A program made the translations under genes and the position numbers. The notes below the pieces were generated by a model. It ran no database searches and was not told the DNA's origin. It saw nothing but the letters and a program-made list of their open reading frames with translations. This document shows, piece after piece, positions 1 through 7,763 of a stretch of DNA of 64,000 bases (position 1 is its first letter; each line of letters opens with the position of its first letter). The stretch lies in NCBI GenBank assembly GCA_944320785.1, contig CALUIR010000003.1, positions 98,241 to 162,240 of the forward strand, read 5' to 3'. Source of the stretch: an uncultured Bacteroidaceae bacterium. Lineage in GTDB: Bacteria; Bacteroidota; Bacteroidia; Bacteroidales; Bacteroidaceae.

Positions 1-1053
1 GTTGCGATGCAGCTGTTGATAGGTGCTGGGTTGGCGGGAATTGCATGGGCTGTCCCTGCCGAGCGTTTTGTGCAATTGACTTTGGCGATGTTCTGGCTGG
101 TGGCATTCAGTTCAGCTACTCACGACATAGCGGTTGACGGCTTTTATATGCTGGCTCTTGACAGCCGCGAACAGGCTTTTCATGTAGGCATCCGCAGTAC
201 GTTCTACCGTCTGGCAACGATAGCCGGGCAGGGGCTGCTGGTGGTTCTGGCTGGGTGGTTGGAACGGCATACCGGTATGGTGGCCCAAGCATGGTCGGTC
301 ACATTCCTTGTGCTTGCAGCCTTTTTCTTTGCCTTGTGCCTTTACCATTATTGTATATTGCCGCGCCCGGTGTCCGACCGTCCTTCGGCGGGTGTGCTTC
401 ATTCTTTTTCAGACGTGTTCAGGGAGTTTGCCGCCGTGTTCGTTTCTTTCTTTCGGAAGAAACAGGCGGTTGTGGCTGTTCTTTTCATGCTGTTCTATCG
501 TTTCCCGGAGGCGCAGTTGGTGAAGCTCATCAATCCTTTTCTGCTCGACCCGGTGGAGGCAGGCGGCCTTGGGCTGACGACGGGGCAGGTGGGTTGGGTT
601 TACGGCACAGTAGGCATTGCCGGGCTGACGATAGGCGGCATCATCGGCGGCATCTGTGCGGCGCACGGTGGCTTGCGGAAATGGCTTTGGCCGATGGCAT
701 GGAGCCTTTCGCTCACTTGCCTGACGTTTGTTTACTTGGCTTATGTGCAGCCGGGCAGCTTGGCGGTGGTCAGCCTTTGCGTGTTTGTGGAGCAGTTTGG
801 CTATGGTTTTGGCTTCACTGCTTATATGCTTTATTTGATTTATTATTCCACTGGGCAGCACCAGACGGCTCATTATGCTATCTGCACGGCTTTCATGGCT
901 TTGGGGATGATGCTGCCCGGCATGGCGGCGGGCTGGCTTCAGGAGTGGATGGGTTACCGGCATTTCTTTGTATGGGTGATGGTGTGTTGTGCGGCGACGG
1001 TTTGGGTATGCAAATGTGTTAAAATAGATTCGGAAGATGGGAAAGGAAAGTGA
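1..1053 (+). CDS. AmpG/MurT-like MFS permease (5' end outside window)
   Basis: The frame is open from the first base, so this is the C-terminal part (about 350 residues) of a longer permease; the ATG at 7 is probably internal. The visible protein is almost wholly hydrophobic helices. Its ATHDIAVDGFYMLALD stretch resembles the conserved loop of AmpG-type muropeptide permeases, and a second MFS half follows. The stop overlaps the next gene, a BadF-type sugar kinase, by 17 bases, so the two are co-transcribed. Tannerella has a comparable permease-kinase pair (MurT-MurK) that imports and phosphorylates N-acetylmuramic acid, so I infer an inner-membrane carrier for a cell-wall sugar. The substrate is inferred, not shown. 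Confidence 0.8.
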   Translation, partial: VAMQLLIGAGLAGIAWAVPAERFVQLTLAMFWLVAFSSATHDIAVDGFYMLALDSREQAFHVGIRSTFYRLATIAGQGLLVVLAGWLERHTGMVAQAWSVTFLVLAAFFFALCLYHYCILPRPVSDRPSAGVLHSFSDVFREFAAVFVSFFRKKQAVVAVLFMLFYRFPEAQLVKLINPFLLDPVEAGGLGLTTGQVGWVYGTVGIAGLTIGGIIGGICAAHGGLRKWLWPMAWSLSLTCLTFVYLAYVQPGSLAVVSLCVFVEQFGYGFGFTAYMLYLIYYSTGQHQTAHYAICTAFMALGMMLPGMAAGWLQEWMGYRHFFVWVMVCCAATVWVCKCVKIDSEDGKGK

Positions 1054-1897
1054 AGTAATCTTGTTGGCCGACAGTGGTTCCACTAAGACGGATTGGGCGT
1101 TGCTGGGTGGGAAAGGGCGGCTTGTGGAGTTCCAGACAGCGGGCATCAATCCCTTTTACCAGTCGGAAGAGGATATCCGGCTGACGATGCGGGAAGTGTT
1201 GCCTTATGTGGAGGAGGAGGGAGTCTGCCCCGCCAAGGTGTATTTTTACGGGGCAGGCTGTGCCTTCCCGGAAAAGAACCGGCTGGTGGAAGCGGCTGTG
1301 GCTGGGGTGCTGCATGCCCCGTGCGAGGTGCAGAGTGATTTGCTGGCGGCGGCCCGCGCGTTGTGCGGGCATCGTCCCGGCATCGCTTGCATTTTAGGCA
1401 CGGGTTCCAATTCTTGCTTCTACGATGGGCAGGAGATGGCGGCGAATGTGCCTCCGTTGGGTTACATCTTGGGAGATGAAGGAAGCGGTGCTGTATTGGG
1501 CAAGAGGCTGGTAGCCGATTGTCTGAAAGGGGTGCTGCCCCGGACGGTGCAGGAACGTTTCTTCAAGCGTTTCGGCCTGTCGCGGCAGGAGGTGATGGAC
1601 AGGGTGTATAAGCAGCCCTTCCCCAACCGTTTCTTGGCCAGCCTGTCGCCGTTCCTGTTGGAGAACATGGGCGAACCTTCCGTCCGGGCCATCGTGCTGG
1701 GCTGTTTCCGGGCTTTCTTTCGCCGCAACGTCATGCAATATGACTTCCGCCACCATGCCGTGCATTTCACCGGGTCGGTGGCGTGGCATTACCGGGTATG
1801 GCTGGAACAAGTGGCCCGTGAAGAAGGGGTGTCGGTTGGGTCCATCCTGCCGCGCCCCATGGAGGGGCTGGTGCGCTACCACCGGGAAGGCTTCTGA
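1037..1897 (+). CDS. BadF/BadG-type N-acetyl amino-sugar kinase (GlcNAc or MurNAc kinase, MurK-like)
   Basis: A 286-residue cytoplasmic kinase of the actin-like ATPase fold. The phosphate-1 loop DSGSTKTDWALL lies near residues 12-23. ILGTGSNSCFYDG (about 118-130) and LGDEGSGAVLGK (about 143-154) are the phosphate-2 and sugar-binding segments, and FTGSVAWHYR near residue 250 is the adenosine loop. Length and motif order match the BadF/BadG/BcrA/BcrD family that includes GlcNAc kinases and Tannerella MurK. It overlaps the upstream permease gene by 17 bases, which supports import followed by phosphorylation in peptidoglycan salvage. GlcNAc versus MurNAc cannot be told from sequence alone. No murQ-like etherase follows, but one could lie upstream of the window. 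Confidence 0.85.
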   Translation: MGKESEVILLADSGSTKTDWALLGGKGRLVEFQTAGINPFYQSEEDIRLTMREVLPYVEEEGVCPAKVYFYGAGCAFPEKNRLVEAAVAGVLHAPCEVQSDLLAAARALCGHRPGIACILGTGSNSCFYDGQEMAANVPPLGYILGDEGSGAVLGKRLVADCLKGVLPRTVQERFFKRFGLSRQEVMDRVYKQPFPNRFLASLSPFLLENMGEPSVRAIVLGCFRAFFRRNVMQYDFRHHAVHFTGSVAWHYRVWLEQVAREEGVSVGSILPRPMEGLVRYHREGF

Positions 1898-1936
1898 CTG
1901 CGGCCTGCTTCCTTCCCGCCTGCAAAATCCCGTTCA

Positions 1937-2135
1937 CGGTGGAGGAAACATTGGCTTTCCCGTGCGGGATTTTCCGTCCAGCCGTGCAACTTCTTCATCT
2001 CTAAGCTAAAGATGCGCATCCTTAGCCTAAGGATGTATATCTCTAGCCTAAAGATACACATCCTTAACCTAAAGATGAAGTTTTTGCCGGGGAAATTGGG
2101 GCTTTCCATGCAGGCGGCGGGAAGTTTTTCGGAAA
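1937..2135. repeat. Dispersed intergenic repeat element, copy A, with a 21-bp palindromic array
   Basis: This fills most of the 300-base gap before the outer-membrane gene. The core at 2010-2080 has 12-bp palindromes (AGATGCGCATCC, GGATGTATATCT, AGATACACATCC) separated by 9-bp near-palindromes (TTAGCCTAA, CTAGCCTAA, TTAACCTAA), giving a strict 21-bp period. The left flank (GTGGAGGAAAC at 1939, then TTGGCTT) and the right flank (GGGCTTTCCATGC at 2098, then GGCGG) recur around a second array at 31700-31870. So this is a repeated element and not simple low-complexity sequence. No ORF is supported inside it. Confidence 0.8.
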
Positions 2136-2176
2136 AAAAAATCGGGCAAGCTTGCCGCATTGCTTTCTATTTCCGC

Positions 2177-2184
2177 TATATTTG
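2177..2184 (+). promoter_or_regulatory. Bacteroidetes -7 box (TATATTTG)
   Basis: TATATTTG matches the Bacteroidetes sigma-A consensus TAnnTTTG and sits 13 bases before the first ATG of the outer-membrane protein gene. A CTTG at 2151-2154 is 22 bases upstream, a weak -33 match. Confidence 0.6.
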
Positions 2185-2197
2185 CCCGGACTGAATC

Positions 2198-2800
2198 ATG
2201 ATTAAACAGACAAAGAAGATGAAAAAGACGGTATTTATGCTTTGCGCAATGGCTTGCCTGCTGGCGGCTGCGCCGGTGCAGGCGCAGTTGCGTTGGGGCA
2301 TCAAGGTGGGTACCAACCTGAACAGGTTGAGCCTGAAATCGGGTTCGCAGAACTTGAAAGTGGAGAACATGGCGGGTTTCTTTGCAGGCCCGATGGTGGA
2401 CTGGACGCTCTTGGGAGGCTTCGGGGTGGACGGCTCCCTGCTTTATTCGCAAAAGGGTGCCAAGGTGGACGGCGACAAGAAACGGCAGCATGCCATCGAG
2501 ATTCCCCTCAACCTGAAATATTCCATCGGGTTGGGCGACATGGCGAGCGTGTTTGCCACGGCGGGGCCTGATTTCCTTTTCAACCTGAAAAGCGACCGGA
2601 TTTGGAACGACGTGAAGCGCAAGAACGCCGAGGTGGGCATCAACGTAGGCTTGGGCGTGAAGCTCATCAATCATCTCCAGATAGCGGCCAACTACAACAT
2701 CCCCTTGACCAAGTCGGTGGACGAGCGGCTGACCGTGGCGGGCGACGTGATATCGGGCAAGAACAAGACGTGGCAGATATCTGTGGCTTACCTGTTTTGA
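2198..2800 (+). CDS. PorT-like outer-membrane beta-barrel protein
   Basis: About 193-200 residues. The N terminus MKKTVFMLCAMACLLAAAPVQA is a signal peptide and fits best if translation starts at the ATG at 2219; an in-frame ATG at 2198 adds seven residues. The mature part starts QLRWGIKVGTNLN, the usual opening of Bacteroidetes small barrels (outer membrane protein beta-barrel domain). It alternates polar and hydrophobic residues and ends with WQISVAYLF, a C-terminal aromatic strand. That indicates an 8-10 stranded barrel in the outer membrane. No ligand can be assigned. It has its own -7 box and is followed 69 bases later by priA on the same strand. Confidence 0.8.
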   Translation: MIKQTKKMKKTVFMLCAMACLLAAAPVQAQLRWGIKVGTNLNRLSLKSGSQNLKVENMAGFFAGPMVDWTLLGGFGVDGSLLYSQKGAKVDGDKKRQHAIEIPLNLKYSIGLGDMASVFATAGPDFLFNLKSDRIWNDVKRKNAEVGINVGLGVKLINHLQIAANYNIPLTKSVDERLTVAGDVISGKNKTWQISVAYLF

Positions 2801-2869
2801 ACGCATAGGAAGGGAACAGGCAGAGGCTTCTTGGCGCAAGGGGCTTCTGCCTTTGTCATGGATGGGAAG

Positions 2870-5338
2870 ATGGAAAATCGTCAAATTTTTGTGGATGTCA
2901 TCCTGCCGTTGCCTGTGGCCGCTACTTACACTTACCTGCTGCCCGGGGCGATGGCGGGGAGGGTGTGCGAAGGCTGCCGGGTGGTGGTTCCTTTCGGCAC
3001 GCGGCGGTATTACACGGCTATCGTGGCCCGTGTCCACCATGACCGCCCGGAGGGCTATGAGCTGAAGGAGGTGATGGAGGCGCCGGACGCTCAGCCGTTG
3101 CTCTTGCCGGTGCAGCTGCGCTTTTGGGCGTGGCTGTCGGATTATTACCTTTGCGCGTTGGGCGACGTTTACAAAGCGGCGTTGCCTTCCGGCCTGAAGC
3201 TGGAGAGCGAGACGGTCGTGGTGCGCAATGCCGATTTCGAGGCGGGCGGGCCGTTGCCGAAGCGGGAGCAGCAGGTGCTGGACCTCCTTTCGCTGCGGCC
3301 GGAGCAACGAGTGACGGACTTGGCGAAGGCGTGCGGGCGGAAGGACGTGCTGCCTGTGGTGCGCAGCCTGCTGGAACGGCGGGCGGTGGCCGTGAAGGAG
3401 GAACTGCGGGGGGGCTATAAGCCCAAGGTGGAGATGCGCGTCCGCTTGGCGGAAGCCTTCAGGGGGGAGGAGGCGCTGCACCGGGCGTTTGACGCTTTGG
3501 CACGCGCCCCCAGGCAGCTGGCCGTGCTGATGAAGTACGTGGAACTGTCCGGCGTGATGGGCGGGGGCGATGTGAAAGAAGTGCCGAAGAAAGAGTTGGA
3601 AGAAAAGTCAGGAGCATCGTCCGCTATTATCAAGTCGTTGGCCGGGAAAGGGCTGTTCGAACTTTATCCTGCGGAGGTGGGGCGGCTGAAGGCGGCGGGG
3701 CAGGCTGTGGCGGCGGTGAACGTGCTGAGCCCGGCGCAGCAGGATGCTTATGACGGCATCCGGGCATGCTTCCGCTCGAAGGACGTCTGCCTGCTGCATG
3801 GCGTGACGGCCAGCGGGAAGACGGAGATTTACATCCACCTTATCCAGGAGGCTCTCCGTGAGGGCAAGCAGGTGCTTTACCTTTTGCCGGAGATTGCTTT
3901 GACGACGCAGGCCATGGACCGCCTGCGCCGTGTCTTCGGGGACAGGCTGGCGGTGTACCATTCCAAGTTCCCGGACGCGGAGCGGGTGGAAATCTGGCGG
4001 CGGCAGCTGGGGGACGGCTGCTGCCCGGTGGTGCTGGGCGCGCGGTCGTCCGTCTTCCTCCCTTTCCGCCGCCTTGGGCTGGTGATTGTGGACGAGGAGC
4101 ATGAGCCGACGTACAAGCAGCAGGACCCTGCGCCGCGCTACCATGCGCGGGACGCGGCCGTCATGCTGGCTTCGATGTGCGGGGCGAAGGTGCTGCTGGG
4201 CTCGGCCACGCCTTCCATGGAGACGTACCACAACGCGATGGCGGGGAAGTACGGCTACGTCAGCCTGGCGGAGCGTTACCGGGACGTGCTGCTGCCGGAG
4301 GTCGTCCCGGTGGACGTGGGGGAGCTTCGCCGCCGCAAGCAGATGCGGGGCGCGTTTTCCCCCCTCCTGGTGGAGAAGGTGCAGGAGGCCTTGGCGGCCG
4401 GGGAGCAGGCGATATTGTTCCAGAACCGGCGGGGGTTCGCCCCGATGGTGGAGTGCCGCACGTGCGGCTGGGTGCCTCGCTGCCGGAATTGCGACGTGAG
4501 CCTCACGTACCACAAGGGGAGCGGCAAGATGGTGTGCCATTATTGCGGCTATGCGGAGGACGTTCCCCGCGAATGCCCTGCCTGCGGGGGCGGCGAGCTG
4601 CTGGACCGGGGCTTCGGCACGGAGAAGGTGGAGGACGAGGCGCGGACGCTGTTCCCCGGCGCCGTGGTGGCGCGGATGGACTTGGACACGACCCGTTCGC
4701 GGGACTCCTACGAGCGCATCCTGTCGGACTTCGCGGCGGGGCGGACGCACATCCTCATCGGCACGCAGATGATATCCAAGGGGCTGGACTTCGGCCGGGT
4801 GAGCGTGGTGGGCATCCTCGACGCGGACACGATGCTGAACTGGCCTGACTTCCGCGCCTACGAGCGGGCGTTCCAGCTGATGGCGCAGGTGGCGGGCCGC
4901 GCGGGGCGCAGGGGCAAGCGGGGCCTTGTGCTGCTGCAGGCCCGGTCGGCGGGCCACCCGGTCATCGGCCAGGTCGTCCGCAACGACTACCGGGGGATGT
5001 ACGAGGCGCAGGCGGCCGAGCGGCTGGCCTTCCGCTACCCGCCCTTCTTCCGCCTGGTGTGCGTTTGCCTGAAGCACCGCGACGCCCTCCTCCTGGAGCA
5101 GGCGGCGGAGGAGATGGCGGCGCGGCTCCGCGCCGTGTTCGGGGCGCGGGTGCTGGGGCCGGACAAGCCCCCGGTGGCGCGGGTGCAGTCGCTCCATATC
5201 CGGAAAATCCTGCTGAAGGTGGAGAAGCAGGCCTCCCTGGGCCGGGTGCGCGAGTGCCTCCGCGAGGCGGCCCGCGCGGTGCAGGCAGGCGGGCGGGGCC
5301 GCTCCCTGATGGTTTACTTCGACGTGGACCCCGTGTGA
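2870..5338 (+). CDS. priA: Primosomal replication restart helicase PriA
   Basis: An 822-residue superfamily 2 helicase that reloads the replicative helicase at stalled forks. An N-terminal 3'-DNA-binding domain (VILPLPVAATYTY) precedes Walker A GVTASGKTEIY (about residues 314-324) and the DEEH box in VDEEHEPTYKQQ (about 407-418). Four zinc-binding cysteine pairs lie between about 525 and 570 (CRTCGW, CRNCD, CHYCG, CPACGG). Helicase motifs GTQMISKGLDF and QVAGRAGR follow. I chose the ATG at 2870 because it leaves nine residues before the conserved ILPLP segment; an ATG at 2858 is also possible and the TTG at 2831 is unlikely. The second half is extremely GC-rich: 50 of 60 bases are G or C in 5101-5160. 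Confidence 0.95.
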   Translation: MENRQIFVDVILPLPVAATYTYLLPGAMAGRVCEGCRVVVPFGTRRYYTAIVARVHHDRPEGYELKEVMEAPDAQPLLLPVQLRFWAWLSDYYLCALGDVYKAALPSGLKLESETVVVRNADFEAGGPLPKREQQVLDLLSLRPEQRVTDLAKACGRKDVLPVVRSLLERRAVAVKEELRGGYKPKVEMRVRLAEAFRGEEALHRAFDALARAPRQLAVLMKYVELSGVMGGGDVKEVPKKELEEKSGASSAIIKSLAGKGLFELYPAEVGRLKAAGQAVAAVNVLSPAQQDAYDGIRACFRSKDVCLLHGVTASGKTEIYIHLIQEALREGKQVLYLLPEIALTTQAMDRLRRVFGDRLAVYHSKFPDAERVEIWRRQLGDGCCPVVLGARSSVFLPFRRLGLVIVDEEHEPTYKQQDPAPRYHARDAAVMLASMCGAKVLLGSATPSMETYHNAMAGKYGYVSLAERYRDVLLPEVVPVDVGELRRRKQMRGAFSPLLVEKVQEALAAGEQAILFQNRRGFAPMVECRTCGWVPRCRNCDVSLTYHKGSGKMVCHYCGYAEDVPRECPACGGGELLDRGFGTEKVEDEARTLFPGAVVARMDLDTTRSRDSYERILSDFAAGRTHILIGTQMISKGLDFGRVSVVGILDADTMLNWPDFRAYERAFQLMAQVAGRAGRRGKRGLVLLQARSAGHPVIGQVVRNDYRGMYEAQAAERLAFRYPPFFRLVCVCLKHRDALLLEQAAEEMAARLRAVFGARVLGPDKPPVARVQSLHIRKILLKVEKQASLGRVRECLREAARAVQAGGRGRSLMVYFDVDPV

Positions 5339-5414
5339 CGGGCGTTCCCGCAAATGCCGGTGCCACAGCTTGTTACGGATGCATCCGAGGGGCGATGCCT
5401 GCCCTGCCGGAAAT

Positions 5415-5536
5415 GGATGCGCATCCCGTTGAAAAAAGATACGTGTCCCGTTGAAAATGGATACGTATCCCGTTGAAAATAGATACGTATCCATTTTAAA
5501 ATAGATGCGTATCCGTTTTTGACGGCATGCGCGTCC
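5415..5536. repeat. 22-bp palindromic tandem array between convergent genes
   Basis: Six units fill the gap between priA and the HD-domain gene. Each has a 12-bp palindrome (GGATGCGCATCC, AGATACGTGTCC, GGATACGTATCC, AGATACGTATCC, AGATGCGTATCC, GCATGCGCGTCC) followed by a 10-bp spacer, most often CGTTGAAAAT and once the palindromic ATTTTAAAAT. The period is exactly 22. The design matches the arrays at 2010 and 31749, but the spacer is one base longer and has a different sequence. Confidence 0.85.
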
Positions 5537-5571
5537 CGTCGGGACCGTGATGGCGTGGGGCGGGAAACGCC

Positions 5572-7617
5572 CTATTTCCGGTTCAGTTCCGGGTACTTGA
5601 TGCGCGTGTGGTACATCGTCTTCAGCTTCTCCTTGAACACGGCCTTCACCGTGGCGATGTCCTTGAACGTGATGGGGCACTCCCGGAAGTAGCCCTCCTC
5701 CACCTGCGCGTCGATGATTTTGTCCACCAAGCCGCTGATGGACTCCTCCGTGTACTGCGACAGGCTGCGCGAGGCGGCCTCCACGGAATCCGCCATCATC
5801 AGGATGGCCGTCTCCTTGGTGAACGGGTTCGGCCCCGGGTAGGTGAACTTCGCCTCGTCCACCGGCTCGCCCGGGTGCGCGTTCTTGTAGGAAATGTAGA
5901 AGTACTTCGTCTTCCCCCGCCCGTGGTGCGTGCTGATGAAGTCCTTCACCGCCTTGGGCAGGTTGTGCTTGTCGGCCAGCCGCAGCCCGTCCGCCACGTG
6001 GCTGATGACAATCTGCGCGCTCTCCTCGTAGCCCAGCCGCTCGTGCGGGTTCACGCCCGACTGGTTCTCCGTGAAGAACGCCGGGTTCTCCATCTTCCCG
6101 ATGTCGTGGTACAAGGCCCCCGTGCGCACCAGCTGGCTGTTCGCCCCGATCTTGTGCGCCGCCTCCGCCGCCAGGTTCGCCACCTGCATGGAGTGCTGGA
6201 ACGTGCCCGGCGCGATTTCCGACATCCGCCGCAGCAGCCGGTTGTTCACGTTCGACAGTTCCACCAGCGTCACGTTCGAGGTGAAGCCGAACGTCTTCTC
6301 CACCGCGAACAGCAGCGGGTACGTGAACAGCAGCAGCACCCCGTTGACGATGAAGTACACGTACATCCCCGCGTTCAGCTTGCTCAAGTCGCTCTCGTGG
6401 ACCAGCTCGTAGGCGAAATACGTGGCCGCATAGCTCAGCACGATGAGGAAAGCCGAGCGGAACAGCTGCGACCGCTGCGACAGTTCCCGCAGGCTGAACA
6501 GCGCCACCAAGCCCGCCGCCGTCTGCAGCAGGATGAACTCATGCGGGTAGCGCAGCGTGATGGAGGAGATGAGTATCGCCGTCGTGAGCGCCATGAACGC
6601 CGTCCGCGAGTCCAGGAAGATGCGGAGGATCATCGGCAGCATGGCATACGGGATGACGTACACGCTGAAAAGGTTGTGGCTCACCATCAGCGCCGTCGCC
6701 ACCGGGAAGAACACGATGATGGCGAACAGCAGCAGCAGGCTCCCCTTCCGCCGGTAATACTCCTTCCGGAAAAGCTCCAGGTAGAGCATGAAGCACAGCA
6801 TCAGGATGCCCGTCAGCAGCACCTGCCCCGCCAGTATCACCCGCTTCTGCGCCACCGACTCGCTCCGCTGGATGGACTCCCGCCGCAGCGACTCCAGGAT
6901 GCGGAACGTCTCCGGCGTGATGATTTCCCCCCGGTCGATGATTTTCTGCCCGCTCTGCACGATGCCGCTCGCCCACGACACGTTCGACAGCAGTTCCTCC
7001 CGGGCGATGTCCGACTTCTCCTCGTTGCAGGCCACGTTGGGCGCAAGGTACTCGTTCAGGTTGCACGAGCGGAGCGCGGCGGCCGTCGCCGAGTCCGCGC
7101 CGTGGGCGATGCGCTCGTAGGCCTCCTTGGTGGTCAGCAGCTGGGCCGCCGGCACGGGCGTCCCCACGTTCCGCTCAATCAGCATCACCGACTGCGCCCC
7201 GCCCCTGGCCAGCGCCTCCTTCTCCTCGTTGGAGACGATGCCCTTGTCGTACGCCGCGCCGATGGCCTCCCGCAGGCGGCGGAACTCCCTGGGCTGGAGC
7301 CGCACCTTCGTGCCTCCCCGCCAGTCCGCCTCCAGCCTCCTGAGCGCCTCCTCCTTCGTCCGGCGGTTGAGGTCGTAATAAGGCTGGAAGAAGGCCATGA
7401 TGCTGTCCTGCTCCCGCCGCACCGCCGCCTCGTCCTTGTAGATGGGGAAGTCGAACGGCGCCTGCAGCAGCCCGTATTTCCACGGCTTGTTCACGTCAAA
7501 CTGGTAGTTGAATTTCCCGTCCCTCGGCAGGAAGTACACGATGGCCGCCACCGTGCAGATGAATATCAAGACCTTATACGACAAGTCCTTGTAGAAGCTC
7601 TTTTTATCGTTCTCCAT
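5572..7617 (-). CDS. 7TM-HD family membrane phosphodiesterase (PgpH-like)
   Basis: 681 residues. One N-terminal membrane helix (about 12-30) is followed by a roughly 230-residue extracytoplasmic domain, seven membrane helices (about 260-445) and a C-terminal HD domain. The HD motif is YHDIGKMENPAFF near residues 500-512, with H475 in HSMQVAN and ISTHHGRGKTKYFY as further metal/substrate segments. This is the order of the 7TMR-HDED/7TMR-HD/HDIG family, whose Listeria member PgpH hydrolyses cyclic di-AMP. I infer turnover of a cyclic dinucleotide, sensed from outside the membrane. A TACTTTTC sequence just upstream is a near match to a -7 box. The gene converges on priA and shares its very high GC. 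Confidence 0.88.
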   Translation of the reverse strand: MENDKKSFYKDLSYKVLIFICTVAAIVYFLPRDGKFNYQFDVNKPWKYGLLQAPFDFPIYKDEAAVRREQDSIMAFFQPYYDLNRRTKEEALRRLEADWRGGTKVRLQPREFRRLREAIGAAYDKGIVSNEEKEALARGGAQSVMLIERNVGTPVPAAQLLTTKEAYERIAHGADSATAAALRSCNLNEYLAPNVACNEEKSDIAREELLSNVSWASGIVQSGQKIIDRGEIITPETFRILESLRRESIQRSESVAQKRVILAGQVLLTGILMLCFMLYLELFRKEYYRRKGSLLLLFAIIVFFPVATALMVSHNLFSVYVIPYAMLPMILRIFLDSRTAFMALTTAILISSITLRYPHEFILLQTAAGLVALFSLRELSQRSQLFRSAFLIVLSYAATYFAYELVHESDLSKLNAGMYVYFIVNGVLLLFTYPLLFAVEKTFGFTSNVTLVELSNVNNRLLRRMSEIAPGTFQHSMQVANLAAEAAHKIGANSQLVRTGALYHDIGKMENPAFFTENQSGVNPHERLGYEESAQIVISHVADGLRLADKHNLPKAVKDFISTHHGRGKTKYFYISYKNAHPGEPVDEAKFTYPGPNPFTKETAILMMADSVEAASRSLSQYTEESISGLVDKIIDAQVEEGYFRECPITFKDIATVKAVFKEKLKTMYHTRIKYPELNRK

Positions 7618-7732
7618 GATTCTTTCGTTTTTGCGGGCGAAAAGTACAAAAAAGAAACGACAACTCCCCTTTTTTGGCAGAAGAAACTACAATCCTGCCG
7701 GATATGTGGCGTTGTTTGGGAAAAATAACTTA

Positions 7733-7740
7733 ATTTTGCC
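7733..7740 (+). promoter_or_regulatory. -7 box (TAATTTTG) upstream of gltX
   Basis: TAATTTTG fits TAnnTTTG and lies 23 bases before the gltX ATG. No TTTG occurs at the ideal 19-21 base spacing. Confidence 0.55.
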
Positions 7741-7763
7741 CCGTTTAATCAGAAGAATGCAAA

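Noticed and set aside
5415-5536. Possible CRISPR array
   Set aside because: The units are only 22 bases, the spacers are near-identical rather than unique, and no cas gene is present.
3608-5680. A 690-residue open frame opposite priA
   Set aside because: It is an antisense shadow of GC-rich priA; it has no recognisable motif and would cross the repeat array.
5608-7728. A 706-residue open frame on the plus strand opposite the 7TM-HD gene
   Set aside because: Its translation is rich in Arg, His and Leu with no domain logic and arises from high GC on the antisense of a well-supported gene.
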